Shown: positions 1-12,275, counted from the first letter of the stretch. The stretch is 64,000 nt of DNA from Zopfochytrium polystomum (GCA_025765615.1 JAIVFJ010000069.1:157501-221500); one strand, 5' to 3'. The notes: generated from the sequence alone by a model not told the origin. Numbers and translations: made by a program.

Positions 1-365
1 AGATAGATACAAAAGATGAATCGCCTCGTTGCGCTACTCAGGCCCCGGAAACTGCTGGCCTGACTGTGGTGTCCCGGATGGATAGGCTTGCGTTCTGACT
101 TTAACCACCCACACTGGCGTTGTGTGGGCCAGGAATTGTCTGAAGGCGAGTCTTTTCTCAGTGCTGGGAAATGTCAATGTACGTCGCAACGGAACGATCG
201 ACCCACCACCCACAAACCACACGCAGACCACTCCCTCCGCACCCTCCTTGAATTCGGCGCCATGCTAATCTACTGATCTCCCTTCGACGCCACACCCCTC
301 ACTCCCTTTCACCCCGACGGACGTGCTCCTCTCTTCCCACCCACCCCCCCCAAACAAACACACAG

Positions 366-1552
366 ATTCAAGTACTCCATCCCCGACGCCCTCCTCCTCC
401 CCAACGGGCTCCGCTGCGCCGACACGCGCGACATGTACTACGGCGAAGTCCTCATCCCCGACCTCGTCACCCGCGCCGCCGCCGCCACGCTGCGCCCCGC
501 CGTGGCCACACAAGACCCGGCGAAAGCAGACTGGTTCCTAGTCCCGCACTACTCCACCTGCTTCTACCACGCCTGCGTCTTCTCGCAGGACCCCCGCCCG
601 CCGGAAGACTGCAAGCTCGCGACGGGCGACTACCTCGCCGCGATCCTCGCCCACGTCCGAAACGACTACCGCCACTGGAACGCGTCGCACGGCACCGACC
701 ACGTGTTTGTGTTCAGCTGGGACCAAGGCTCCGAGGTGCTCGGCTGGCACCATCCAGTCCGGACCGCCGTGCGGAACGCGTCGCACGTCACGCTCGTCGG
801 GAGCAGAGACCGCACAGACGCGTTCGACCCCCTGCGGGACGTCGTCGTCCCGCCGTACGCGGACCTGCGCGCGCCAGTGAGGGACAACCCGTACCCGGCC
901 TGGGCCGCGGCCCGCCCTCGCCGCCGCGCGCGCCGCACAGCGCGCCCTCGCCGCACTCCCCTTCCCCGTCGTCGTCGTCCCGACCCCGCCCGCCGCCGCC
1001 GCCGCCGCCGCCCGCCTCCTCCTGCCGTCCCCGCGCCGCCCGACCCACGCCTACTTCCGCGGCACCATCCTCCCCTCCCCGCGCTACTCCCGCGGCGCGC
1101 GCCAGTACCTCCGCGAGCTCGCCCGCGCGCACCCGCCGCCGCGCTACGCCGTGCACACCTCCCACGCCCCGCGCGACCGCTACTGGGCCGAGCTCGCCAA
1201 CGCCACGTTCGCGCTGTGCCCGTCGGGCTGGAGCGCGTGGTCGCCGCGGCTGGTTGACGCCGTCGCCGTCGGCGCCGTGCCCGTCGTCATCGCGAGGGGG
1301 ATTCGGCTGCCGTTCGAGGAGGTCGTGCGCTGGGACCGGTTTGCCGTCGTGATGGACGAGGAGGAGGTGAGCAAGGTCGATGCCGTGTTGGCGGGGGTCG
1401 GGGACGCGGAGATTTGGGAGAGGAGGAGGGTGATGATGAGGGAGGTGAGGTATATGTTGATGTGGAATGATCCGCCGGTGCCCGGGGACGCGTTTTATCA
1501 GACCGTGCGAGAGTTGGAGAAGTTGAGCGCGAAGCGGCGGGCGAAGGGGTGA
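366..1552 (+). CDS. Exostosin-like glycosyltransferase (GT47 family), 5' end unresolved, one frameshift
   Basis: The product resembles exostosin/GT47 glycosyltransferases, Golgi or ER enzymes that add sugars to glycans. The coding block opens after a likely acceptor (cacacag, to 365) with FKYSIPDALLLPNG. Recognisable pieces are FVFSWDQGSEVLGWHH, then HAYFRGTILPSPRYSRGARQ, then the hallmark FALCPSGWSAWSPRLVDA followed by VGAVPVVIA, which matches the donor-binding end of the exostosin domain. The first two thirds (to about 905) and the last third (from about 914) lie in different frames with no convincing intron between them, so a one-base indel around 905-913 is likely. Stop is at 1550-1552. 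No signal anchor is visible because the first exon was not found; ATGs upstream (for example at 16) do not splice in clearly. The family call is fairly firm. The acceptor sugar is unknown. Confidence 0.75.
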
Positions 1553-1943
1553 GGGAGAGAGCGAGGGCTGAGTAATGTTCGAAAGAGGAGAAACAGCAGC
1601 CGCGATGCGGATCAAACTCTGCACAGGTCGTACGAGGCACGAGAGAGGGGGGTAGGGGTTGTTCGCGTGTTGCTTCCGATACGAGGCCTTACTATGAGAC
1701 TGCGGACTTATGGAGGGTCAGGGGCAGGTAAAAGTAACAAGTCATAGTCTTTCCACAACCAAAAAAGACCTTAAAAAAAATGAATTATAAAATAGCGATG
1801 GAGCATCGAGAAACAAAAAAAGGTATGCAGAGTTCCATGACGGTTCAAGGAAAGAGGAGCGAAAAGCGAAAATGACAGCAGCAGCACCCAGCAACAAAAA
1901 ATTAATGAAAAAAGTCGTGAGCGTCTCACAGCCTCAAGCAGAT
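1553..1943. other. Intergenic, convergent gene ends
   Basis: This gap lies between the ends of the converging GT47 (+) and BAR (-) genes. It holds A-rich stretches near 1760-1830 and no frame that continues either neighbour. I see no gene. Confidence 0.6.
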
Positions 1944-4066
1944 TTAACCCGTTGTCGCAGGTTGCGTCCCAGGGTACAGCCACTGCGTACCGTCCCAGAC
2001 TGCCCCTTGCTGGGCTGCACCGTCCCAGGACATCTGCGGCACCGCGTACCCACTCGGGCCATATACCCAACCTCCCGGCTGCCCTCCTCCGGCCCCTCCT
2101 CCTGCCGACGGTGGTGGTCCCATGGGCGGTGGTGCCGGCACAACCTTCATTTGCCCTGTGACGGGGTCGACATAGTATCCGGCCGGCACGAGCGGTGGAG
2201 GTGCTGCGCTCGTCGGAGACGCAGAAAGCGCTTGATGACCGAGAACCGCCGACGACGGAGGCGTGCCACCGGAGCCAGTAGGGCTGGTGGTACCGCTCGC
2301 ACCGCTGCCGCCTTTCAACAACTGGCTGGGCGTCAGCGGCTGCACTGTCGACCCCGGCCCACTGAAGGACTGTGCAGACTGCTGATACGCCATCGCTGAG
2401 GCTGGGACGTACCCGGAAGGAGCGATCGCCGTTTGCATCTGGGGCGGGGATGCCATTGGGTTGATGGTGTCCGGTGTGGGTGGGGTTGTGTAGTATGCAA
2501 CAGACGCACGGTTGTCCTTGTAGTAGGAAACTGGTCGCTGGGGCACGCTCTGTTGTACGTTTCCGTAGAGCGGGCGGCTGGCAACGGAAGGGTCAGTGCC
2601 TCTGCGGTCGGTTGTCATGTAAATACTGCCACCGGTGCTTTCGTGTGGAGCGGAATCTGTCCGGCTTCCTCTTTGGCTGGACGTTTCTGCATCTACCCTA
2701 GGCGATCCGTTGGGCTCGGTCGACTCGTCGTCGCGAATCGACAGTCTTCCGGTATCCTCCGACGGCGGACTTTGGGACTGTGGCGGGGCCGGTGCCAAGG
2801 CGGCCGACATTCCTGAGGAAAACGCCGCTTCAAAGTCCTTGAAGATCTGGTTCACAACGTTCGTGCCTGTAAAAGGCGGCAGCTCTTGTCCCGGCGCCAG
2901 AGATCCTTGTGGAATCTGGTCTGCGAGATGTCTGCCAAACTTTGCGACGGCGGCCATCTATGCAGAGTTTTTGGACATGGGTAGAATCAGCCACGCATGT
3001 CTCGCGCTCAGCCTCGGGCGCGCGTTGGCGCGGACGCGCTTCAACAGCAGACGGTCCTCACCTTTGAAGCTAGCTCCGCATACCCGTCGTAGTAAAAGTG
3101 ATACGCATCCCTCAAGTCAGCACGAAGCAGACCCACGTGCTCCGCCACCAACTTTTTCAGCTCCTCCTCCAAAGTCTCGACTTCGAATTTCGCTTGGTCC
3201 GTGGGTTTCTGCTGCTTCGCCGCCTTCTCCAGCTGGTCGTGGGCCCGCTTCACCTTTAGTTTCCAATCGTGAATCTTGTCCTCTCTCGTTTTGATGTCTT
3301 TGAATTGGATCGGCAGTTTGAGTACGCCTCGGCGAGTGCCTCTTCCGCCTCGCACAACTTGGTGTTGAGTATCGCCATTTTCCCCCCGATGGACTGCATG
3401 GAGGGGAAGAGGGGGGGGTAGTAGCATGAGGGAGAGTGGGGGTTGTTGATGGGGTTGAGTGATTTGTGAGTGCAGAGGTGTCAGCGAGGCGTCATGGCCG
3501 CTTTGGCCTCTTACGAAACAGATTGGCCTCTTCCAAAACAGATCGACCACAACGAACCTCAACGTCAGGACCTTCGAGTTTGCTCCAAATATCAAAGTAC
3601 TTGATCGCTGCAGAACATGAGAGAGGACACGACAGGACACCCAGAGTCAGCTCGCTGCTCGCGCTGGCGGGGGTGGGATGAAACGGGCGCAAGTTGGGGG
3701 GTGAATACCATCTCGCTTTTCCTTTGCGACGGATTTGAGCGCCACGACGACGTCCTTTTCTTCTTGGATGTAGATGTTCAAGTTCTTTGCGTTCGCCTCC
3801 CCTTTGTTCATGCTAGCGAACGTCCGCCGAAGCCCCTGGAACTGCGCGGGTCAGGAAGGGAGGATGGACGGGACGGTCAACTGAAAGGCGGCATGGAGAG
3901 ACGGAGCTTCACAGTATCATCATCGGGCCCATGGTCAACGGCAGATTGCATCCGGTCTTTTGCAGTCAGTCCGCCCGCCCACCTGCCGCCGCCGCTTGCA
4001 AGCAGCGGCAGCAGCAGCAGTAGCAACGATCTGCGCGGTGCTGGGATCTTCTTAATTTACCTGCAT
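1944..4066 (-). CDS. BAR-domain protein with long disordered tail
   Basis: Five exons fit together on the minus strand: 4061-4066 (ATG CAG), 3709-3841, 3558-3607, 3062-3393 and 1944-2957, each with GT-AG borders and matching phase. The joined product is about 511 residues. Residues about 1-175 form a charged helical region typical of BAR membrane-curving domains: NLNIYIQEEKDVVVALKSV, AIKYFDIWSKLEGPDVE, then FEVETLEEELKKLVAEHVGLL and LRDAYHFYYDGYAELASK. The last exon continues the helix (MAAVAKFGRHLADQIPQGS) and ends in a Pro/Ser/Gly-rich tail with many PPP runs. Exon 4 needs a one-base correction near 3315-3330 to keep frame. The fold is like Pil1/Lsp1, FAM92 and fungal Mug137/YPR148C-type BAR proteins, and I cannot say which. 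The likely role is binding curved membrane at the cortex or endosomes. Confidence 0.7.
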
Positions 4067-4504
4067 CTTTGGCTGTAGGGCTTGTGCGTCCGCGGTGACG
4101 GAGGGGGCTGTGTCAGGGAGAGAGAGAAGAGGGTTGATTCGGGGGTAGCGAGAGAGTTTTTTTTTTTTTTTTTTTTTTTGTGTTTGTTGATTGTAATTTC
4201 TTTATTTTTCGGTTTTTGAGGCTTTCGGCATTAGTAAGTGGTCGCTGTGAGTGCCGCTGTTTGGTTCGTTGGTTGGTTCGCTCTGTCTCTGTTCTTTTTC
4301 GCTTGTCACAGTGATACCAACCACACTTGCTGACGTGTGCGCCAAGGCGCGGCGAACTGGTTTTTTTTTTGTTTTTCTTCTTTTCTTTGTTTTCCAAGCT
4401 TCCCTCTTCGTTCTTCTGGTCCTCTTGCAGATCTTGTTCTTCCGCTTTTCGTGTCCTCCCTTCCCACCCTCCCTCCGCTCTCCTCATCTCATCCTTCTTT
4501 CCCC
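4067..4504. other. Intergenic between BAR gene and ARL6
   Basis: This is the spacer between two tandem minus-strand genes. It contains a T run near 4158-4180 and pyrimidine-rich DNA. No coding signal was found. Confidence 0.6.
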
Positions 4505-4622
4505 TCAGCTGAGCTCCGCGGCGAGCCAGTCCAGCCCCGTGTTGACTCCCTGCCCCGTCAACCCGTTTGTCGCGCTGCAAGCACCCAAACAAGAAAAAAG
4601 GGGAAAACGCAGGTGCGGCGTC

Positions 4623-4687
<65 letters not shown>

Positions 4688-5386
4688 CGACCAACAAGAA
4701 CAAGCAGCAAAAGCAGGGATATGCAATACAATTTCGCATCCCCCCCCCCCCCCCCCCCTTTCGTTGTAAGCCACCACGCGACACATGCACACTCGCTCGC
4801 ACACGCACACGCACCCCCACGCACAGAATTGGCACACGCACCACACGCAAAAGGCACTCACGCACCAGATGGTCCAGTTGCGGTCCTTGATCTCCTCCAG
4901 GCCCAACGCGCCAGAGCACTCGGCCGGCGTCATGCCGCCCGCCACGTCCATCTTGTTTGCCAGAAAGAGGATTGGTATCTTTTTCGCCCGGAGGACTGGG
5001 TGTTGTTTTGTTATAGTTTTTTTAAATAAATAAAAAAAACGCGCAGCACATTGGCACACACACGCCCACACGCTCACGCACACAAAAAGGAAAGGAAAGA
5101 CAGACAAAGCAAAAACAAACATAAAATAAAAAAGAACCTTTGTGCTCCAGCATCAGCCTCAACTCGTCGCGCGCGACGCACGCGCGCATCTTGTCCGCCG
5201 CGTCAATCACAAACACGACCGCCTCCGCGTCCTGGTAGTAGTGCTCCCACAGGTCGCGGTACCGCCCCTGCCCCCGACATGTCAAACACAACAAACTGCA
5301 GCCGCGCCCGCGCAAACGTCTCGACCGAGAACCCGACCGTCGGGATCACCTCGTTCAGCGGGATCTGGGCTTTGTTGGAAAAAGAG

Positions 5387-5438
<52 letters not shown>

Positions 5439-5454
5439 AGAGAGCGGTGTGTGT

Positions 5455-5487
<33 letters not shown>

Positions 5488-5771
5488 ATGAGTGGGAGCG
5501 AGCGGAGTGAGCAGAGCAGAGCAAGCAAGCGAGAAACAAACAAAACAACAACAACAACAACAACAACAAGCAACACCAACAAGCAACAAAAACAACAACA
5601 AGAACAAGTACAACAAGCAATACCAACAAGCAACAAGCAACCCCTCACCGGATTCAGCGCGAGGCCGTTCAGGATGGTGCTCTTGCCGGCATTGTCCAGG
5701 CCCACAAACAGCACGCTGACCTTGCGCCGCACCAGGCCCAGCGTCGTCAGAAAGTTTGTCCACAAGCCCAT
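4505..5771 (-). CDS. ARL6: ARL6/BBS3 small GTPase
   Basis: This is an Arf-like GTPase of the ARL6 (BBS3) type, which in its GTP form recruits the BBSome coat to membranes for ciliary membrane traffic. Exons: 5649-5771, 5138-5364, 4866-4995 and 4505-4574, all with GT-AG borders. The product is about 182 residues against 186 in the human protein. It starts MGLWTNF, with Gly2 as in the family. The P-loop is GLDNAGKST (about 24-32), the switch I region has IPTVGFSVE, and the ARL6 signature FDMSG-QGRYRDLWEHYY is present, followed by VVFVIDAAD and the guanine motif LANKMD. It ends with TICATNGLTGQG and a WLAAEL helix. A fifth G in the run at 5271-5275 breaks frame inside the universally conserved DMSGQ motif, so one base must be dropped. 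Introns carry a CAA repeat, a C run, and GA and GT repeats. Identification is strong. Confidence 0.9.
4622..4690. repeat. (CAA)n microsatellite in ARL6 intron
   Basis: About 23 CAA/AAC units lie inside the last ARL6 intron. A C run of about 18 bases follows at 4740-4758. Confidence 0.95.
5394..5488. repeat. (GA)n and (GT)n microsatellites in ARL6 intron 1
   Basis: A GA run (about 5394-5428) is followed by a GT run (about 5444-5487). Both lie in the intron between ARL6 exons 1 and 2, and further CAA-rich DNA follows at about 5537-5640. Confidence 0.95.
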
Positions 5772-6041
5772 CTTTTTTTATTATTATTTTTATTTTTGTA
5801 TTGTTTGTGCTTTTTTTGTTGGTTGCTGTTTATAGTTGTCGGGTTGTTGGTTGTTGGTTGTTGTTATTGTTGTTGTTGTTGTTGTTGTTGTTGTAAATGG
5901 TGCTTGTTGTTGTTGTGGCTGTTGTTTGTTGTGCTTTGCGTTTGTTTGGAAATCGGTGGAGTGCGAGACGCGTGTCTCGGGGAAAAGTTTGTTTGCTTGC
6001 GCTCCTCCACACACACACTCACACACGCATCGCCTATCAGA

Positions 6042-6929
6042 TCACAAGTACACGCCCCCATCCTCGTCCTCCCCCGCGTCCGCCGCCTCACCCGCACCAA
6101 CACCCGCGCCCGCCGCCGACCCCCCCGCCGCTACCGACCCCGCCGCAGCCGCCGCCGCCGCCGCCGAACTCCCCGACCCCTCAGCAACCACGCCACCCGA
6201 CCTCGCCCCCGCCGCCACCGCTGCCCTCACACCCGCACCCGCCGGCGCCCCGACCAGCTCCGCCGCGCACGGCCCATACCCCCCACCCACCGCCGTCGCA
6301 ACCCGAGCCCCCGCCGGCCCCAACAGCTTGACGTGCAGCGCCGCCCGCATCGCCGACACCGCCGCCGCCCTCCGCCGCAGCGCCGTCTCGTTTTCCTCAA
6401 TCGCCTATTGTTTGTTTGTTTTTATTTCGTTTTTTTTTTGTTTTTAGGTTTTGTGATGTAGGGTGGTTTGTGTGTGTGCGTGTGTGTGTGAATGAGGGGC
6501 GACGTGGTTGGAAGGGGGGCGTGGGGGATTGATCGTTTTCTGTTAAACTGTAAATACGTACAAGCGCAAACTCGGGGTCCGCGTCCGTCTCCATGTACGC
6601 ACGCAGCTCAGCGTTCGACTCGATCAGCTTGCGCGACTCGAGTTCGACGCGCGCGATCTGGGGGGAGAGGGGAGCCGGTGAGTGGTTTGGCGTCTGGCGG
6701 AACGGGTCCTCCTAACCTCCTCCTGCAGGTGCGCGGCGTCCATGTCGTCGTACGCTGCTGCAGCGGCGGCGGCGACGATCTCGGCGGCGGCTGCCGCGGG
6801 GCGGTGGTGATTGTGGTTGTGGTTGTTGCCTACTGCGGATGGAGACGTCGAGGAGCTGGCGGCACGGACCGGCCGTGAGAGAAAGACGCCCGGCATGACC
6901 TCGACCTCGTCGGAGAACTGCGAAGCCAT
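6042..6929 (-). CDS. Small Ala/Gly-rich coiled-coil protein, unknown function
   Basis: Three exons splice in phase: 6717-6929, 6562-6657 and 6042-6404, giving about 223 residues. The start ATG at 6929 has a good context (gccATGG) and yields MASQFSDEVEVMPGVFLSRP. The middle is a charged helix with a coiled-coil look: DDMDAAHLQEE, IARVELESRKLIESNAEL, then AIEENETALRRRAAAVSAM. The C-terminal third is nearly all Ala and Gly and ends DAGEDEDGGVYL. I do not recognise the family. It lies in tandem with ARL6, about 270 bp upstream on the same strand. The exon structure is credible because the helix continues smoothly across both introns. Confidence 0.55.
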
Positions 6930-7608
6930 GGCTGGGGGACTTGTCAAGAATGGAAAAAATAAAAAAGGCTTTGTTCGCGGAGTTTGAACGCGCGTCCCAA
7001 ACCACTGTCACTTTGCCTCGCACTTGCCAGGACACACCGTACTTACTTGCCACCTTTCTTCGTTTTCCCTTTCGGAGGTCCCAGTTGGGTCCTGCTTTGA
7101 GGTGCGGAACTCATCAATGTCGACGACTTTGAGAACGAGCCGGTGCTTTTCGACTGCCTGCCGAAGCCTCAAATTGGGGAGCGTGCCGGCCACAAAGGTG
7201 GGATGATGCGGCAGGATTGGAGAAGAATTTGGTCCCATTTCCAATCGCTACCACAGTGTCTTTTGTTTCTGGTTTTTGAAAAGTGGTTAGTGGTGTAATT
7301 TTGTAAAGCTTGAAACTGAAAGAGAACAAACAATTTAAATTTCACCCTGCGCAAGCTTCCTCACAATGGAGGATGACAAAGAAGAAGATGTTCCCTCTGC
7401 AGCAGCAGTGTCAGCCTCCTCTCCCAGCAGCAATTTCATGAAGTCCTTTGCAGGCCCCTAGCGCTGGGCGGTTCTGCAATGTCCGCGGACCCGAACGTCG
7501 TTGCCGTCGTGTGACCAGCAAGGGGATACATATGCGCTGACGTCGCGTCACCGCCGCTTGACCGAGAGAGACAGAGAGAGAGAGCGAGAGCGAGAGAGCG
7601 AGAGAGAG

Positions 7609-7653
<45 letters not shown>

Positions 7654-8534
7654 GTTAGAATTTCGAAGGCGGGGGTAACTGCCCGTGCTCGTACGCCTCT
7701 CAAACAAACCTTGGCCGGAACAGGCGACCATTTCGTCTCTTCGACCAAAAGTCTCTGCCCGAGACGAGTATAACAGGATCATTTTTCCGCAGAGGCGAAC
7801 GCTTTTCAATAGTTTTTTTATTTTGTGTTTTTTGTCGAAAGGCAGCGTCGAGGAGGACAAAAACGTTAGGGAAAAGAGCACGAACACGAGGGTCGAGGAG
7901 GGGAGGAGAAGGAATCGATGAAGGCGGCGACCACTCACATATTTCCAAGCCAGAAAACTGTTTGCGTAACTTCTGTTTGGGTGTTCGTGGTTTGAACGCA
8001 ACGTTCCTCGACTTTTTGCGCAAGCGTCGTTGGTATATTTACCTTCAATCTCGCAGCGAAAAAAACAACTCTCACCCCCCCGGGGATAAGGAAAAGCAAC
8101 ATTCTTTGAGCGAAAATCGGGAACGGCGGCCGCGCAAAAAGAGCAAAATTGGTGCAAGGAAAGCTGAAAAAAAAAAAAAAAAAAAAAAAAAAGGAATCAA
8201 ACAAACAAACAACCCTGTTGAATAACCAAGGACTCTCTCAAGTCCCCCATACAAAAATTACAAAGCCAAGGTACGGGGAGGGGGCGCCTTACACGAGAAA
8301 CTGGTAACATTACGAAAGTGCGACAGAAAGAGAAAAAACGGCGAGGGAGGGGAGAGAAGTTTATGAAGTTCAATATGACGGTTGGGGGGAAGGGGGGCAA
8401 GCAAGTGGGAAGGAGACGGCAATCGATGGTGACGGTGCCCGACGATCATCGCTAACAAACCAAAGGTGGAAACGGGCAAGTTGAGAACTGACTGGGGAGG
8501 GTGAAACGCACACACACGTACACACACGCAAACA
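6930..8534 (-). other. Gap with possible OrfB/TnpB/Fanzor C-terminal relic and repeats
   Basis: No intact gene is seen in this 1.6-kb gap. On the minus strand, broken frames between 7260 and 6965 give, in order, VVAIGNGTKFF, LRLRQAVEKHRL, VVDIDEFRTSK and VVWDARSNSANKAF. These resemble the end of TnpB/Fanzor-type proteins, in which a DExRTSK motif precedes a zinc ribbon and a DxNxAxN motif. The expected cysteines and the catalytic Asp are not seen, and frames change at least twice. The stretch abuts the start of the coiled-coil gene. A GA repeat (7567-7646) and an A run (8167-8192) follow. Treat this as a tentative relic. Confidence 0.3.
7567..7646. repeat. (GA)n microsatellite
   Basis: About 80 bases of imperfect GA repeat, with interruptions by GC and AA. 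Confidence 0.9.
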
Positions 8535-10435
8535 TCACCGCCCACGCCGACGGCTCATCACGACCACAAACAGCGTCGCAACAAGGAACGGCTGCACGGC
8601 CTCCAGCGCCTGTCGGAGCCCGTTCGCAGCGTTGACCGTGGCGGTAAGGTCGACACCACCGACCACGACGCGGCCGGTGGGTTTCGGGTCGGCCGCGCCG
8701 CCCGCGGACGGGGCGGAGGAGTCATGTGGGACGGAGGAAGACGAAGATGAAGAGGAGGAGGGCAGTGACGCGGGATCCGACGGACCGGCGGCGTCTTCGC
8801 GGCCCTCGGCTTCTTCTATTAGCCGGGAGACCGTCCGTTGTGGCGTGGTGCGTTTCAGGATCGAGTTCGCGTGCTTCAGGGACAACGGCTTATAGTTGCG
8901 GGATTGTTGTAATTTTTTTTCGAAAGAATATTGTAGGTGAGCTGCGTGGGAAAAGAAACTGTCACAGTTCCTGACTTACCATAGTTTGGGTTGTCACCAT
9001 GCTCACAAGGCTCTGGGGGAGAGAGCTTATGACCTCATGTTAGCAGAAGTAACTGCACTGTTATTTGTTCCATGAACCCACCCGCCGAGGTCGCCTTCCA
9101 TCACTTGCACGACGCGACTAAAGTTTGGGCGCCCCTTTGGATCCGGCGAGACGATCTGGCCTGCCAAGTAGGCCTTCATGCGGACAGATCCCGACCGCGG
9201 TGTGTAGTTCTTGCTGGATTCGACAGACTGCGTCACGTTCAGGTACCGGCCGTCCTTTAGCCGTTCCACAAATCCCACAACCAAGGCGTCCCGTGGTGCA
9301 GTCGGCCAGAACCCTTTGGTGTGCATCCAAATGACCTGTTTTTTTTTTTTTTTGGTTTTTTTTTCCCCGCGTGGATGACGGTTTGGAAGCTGGTTACACG
9401 CTTTCTTCATCCACATTGATCGGCCAAATCACCTTGGATCCGGGCCCAACGATTTCGGCAATACCGGCGCCCTCGCAGAGATCGTCCCACCGTTTCCGCG
9501 CGTCCACATCCGACAACAAGTCAAACGTCTCCTCGGGCGTCCCCTCCATCGTGGCCACGAGGCGAAAGCAAAACGCCGCGTTGGCGCGCCGGTGCACCTC
9601 GATCTCGCACGCGCCAAACGTTTTCGTCATCACGTGAATCCACGCCGGGCTCGACGGCCCGCTGCTCGCAGGCGCGGACGCGGCGGGGACCGCAGGGTTC
9701 CGCTCAATGTCGGTGTACTCGAGGAACTTGGCCTTGAGTGGCTCGAATCGCGATAGGTACGGGTTGGGCGGGAGACCCGCGGCTGCTGGTTTGCGGGATA
9801 ATCCGCTGGAAGAAGAGGCGGGGGGCGATGACAATGACGAGGCCGGTGATGAAGATGGTCCTGGAATTGTTGGCGGTGGCGACCGGCCGGCGCTGGCGGC
9901 GGCTGCGGCTGCCAGAGGGGCGGGGCCCGAGAACGATGGCGTTCCCAGGCTCAGGGGAAGGAACACCGCCAGCGCAGTGATGAAGGAAAGGATCAGGAGA
10001 TCACGCTGCGATGACGTAATGCAGGGGATTCGTCGCGGTTAGCGTTCGACCTGACGCTGGGAGGAGCACGTCCTGCCCGATCGCCGATCGCCACAAACAA
10101 CACCCAAAAAAGCGACGCGGCGCGCAGTTGTGGGCGTTCGCGCGTTGAAGGGAAGGAACAACAATCGAACAACACACAAGCTTTGTGATACGAACCAGTT
10201 CGAGTGGTCCAGAGGATGGGCCTGGTGGGGGCGGCAGTGCGGCGGCCAGCCATGCGGGGGAGAGGGCGAAGAAGACGCGGGCCAGTCGGGCAGCGACGCC
10301 GAGGGCGATCGCGCCACGCAGGGCAAAGAAGATGAGGGCGGCGAGGGCGAGGAACTCGGCGGCGTGCCGCGCCATGCGGAGTAGGCGGTCTACGACGGGC
10401 GCCGACGGCGAAGGCGACAGCGACCACGCGGCCAT
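8535..10435 (-). CDS. START-domain lipid-transfer protein with terminal membrane segments
   Basis: Five exons: 10196-10435, 9433-10005, 9078-9335, 8980-9012 and 8535-8888, giving about 485 residues. The N-terminus has hydrophobic helices (FLALAALIFFALRGAIALGV and a second after it). Exon 2 opens with another (LLILSFITALAVFLPLSLG), followed by an Ala/Pro/Ser linker. The START-like lipid-binding domain begins near residue 170: EETFDLLSDVDARKRWDDLC, KVIWMHTKGFWP, YLNVTQSVESSKNYTPRSG, FSRVVQVMEGDLGGW, SLVSMVTTQTM, then PLSLKHANSILKR. This follows the order seen in StARD proteins. A short hydrophobic segment (FLVATLFVVVM) precedes the C-terminal RRRGR. The 9078/9012 junction is least certain. The likely role is sterol or phospholipid transfer from a membrane-anchored site; the ligand is unknown. 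Confidence 0.8.
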
Positions 10436-10833
10436 TTCCTTTTCTTATTTTTTTTTTTTTTTTTTTTTTTGGTTAAGAAGAAATGTGTCTGTCACCTGCC
10501 AAATATGGTCGGCCACAATTGTTTCCCGCATCGCCTTCGTTCATTGGCCAAGGGCCAACCACGTACTGCTGGGTAATACGTTTTTCGAGGCACTCCATGT
10601 TTCAGATTCGCAGCTTCGAAACAGAGTCGCCTCCTCGCATGCTCGTTTCGGTCGACGCCTCACTGTCTGCCTGATCGCAATAAATAGCTCCCTCCTACGT
10701 TACCAAGCTGAAGCCACGCCTCCTCCCTCCTCCCACTCACTGCAGACCTTATAGACATAATCGAGCGTTTAACGTTCGCAGTAGAGCCTCCCCACCCCCA
10801 ACACCCAACCAACACAGTACCACATTGTCCACA
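10436..10833. promoter_or_regulatory. Divergent promoter region
   Basis: This spacer lies between the START gene (-) and the surface-protein gene (+). An AATAAATAG element at about 10678-10686 is a TATA-like candidate for the rightward gene, about 150 bp upstream of its ATG. A T run lies at 10447-10470. Confidence 0.35.
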
Positions 10834-11406
10834 ATGCACTTTACAAGGACCCTCCTCATGGCCCTCCTCACAACTGCCGCTTCGGTCACTGGCATGGCGT
10901 TCCCCGACGACGAGTACGACGGGCCAGCTTCTTCTTCTTCCTCCTCGACGGACGTCGTTGCCCCTAGTTCCGTGGAGTACGAAGAGGCATTCAGCTCCAG
11001 CTCGAGTGCGTACCACGGGAGCGAGGTGGATATCACCGCCACTGCCGTCAGCACCAGCCACGCAGAGTACCAGCGGTCGTCGACCGTCGTTCCCACGTCA
11101 AGCGCCGCGGCGCCATCCTCCTCATCGTACGGGGACCACGACGACGGTGGCTATTACGACGCTGTCGTATCGTCGTCGACGGCGTCCGAAGCGGCCGAGG
11201 GCGGCGATGGTGGCTACTACGGTGGCTACGGGGCCGCCTCCTCCGCGTCGGGCAAGGCGGCGCCCTCGACGGCAAAGGGTGGTGGCTACAACAACGAGAC
11301 TTTTCTCTACAGCGGCGGCCGTGGCGCGGGCGTTGCGGCGGGCGCAGCGTGGGCTGGGGCCGTGGGGGTGTCCGTGGTCGCTGTGGGACTGGTGGGCTGG
11401 ATGTGA
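10834..11406 (+). CDS. Ser-rich secreted protein, probably GPI-anchored
   Basis: This is a single-exon gene of about 190 residues starting at ATG 10834 (context acaATGc). The N-terminus MHFTRTLLMALLTTAASVTG is a typical signal peptide. The body is rich in Ser, Tyr, Gly and acidic residues with short GGYY and SSSSS runs. The C-terminus is a small-residue hydrophobic tail (AGVAAGAAWAGAVGVSVVAV) ending at the last residue, as expected for GPI attachment. No enzyme domain is visible. It is likely a cell-surface or wall structural protein; the exact role is unknown. Confidence 0.7.
   Translation: MHFTRTLLMALLTTAASVTGMAFPDDEYDGPASSSSSSTDVVAPSSVEYEEAFSSSSSAYHGSEVDITATAVSTSHAEYQRSSTVVPTSSAAAPSSSSYGDHDDGGYYDAVVSSSTASEAAEGGDGGYYGGYGAASSASGKAAPSTAKGGGYNNETFLYSGGRGAGVAAGAAWAGAVGVSVVAVGLVGWM

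Positions 11407-12275
<869 letters not shown>

Noticed and set aside
4113..5122. Long frames of poly-Val, poly-Gln, poly-Asn and poly-Thr around 4.6 kb
   Set aside because: They are translations of the CAA repeat inside an ARL6 intron in different frames.
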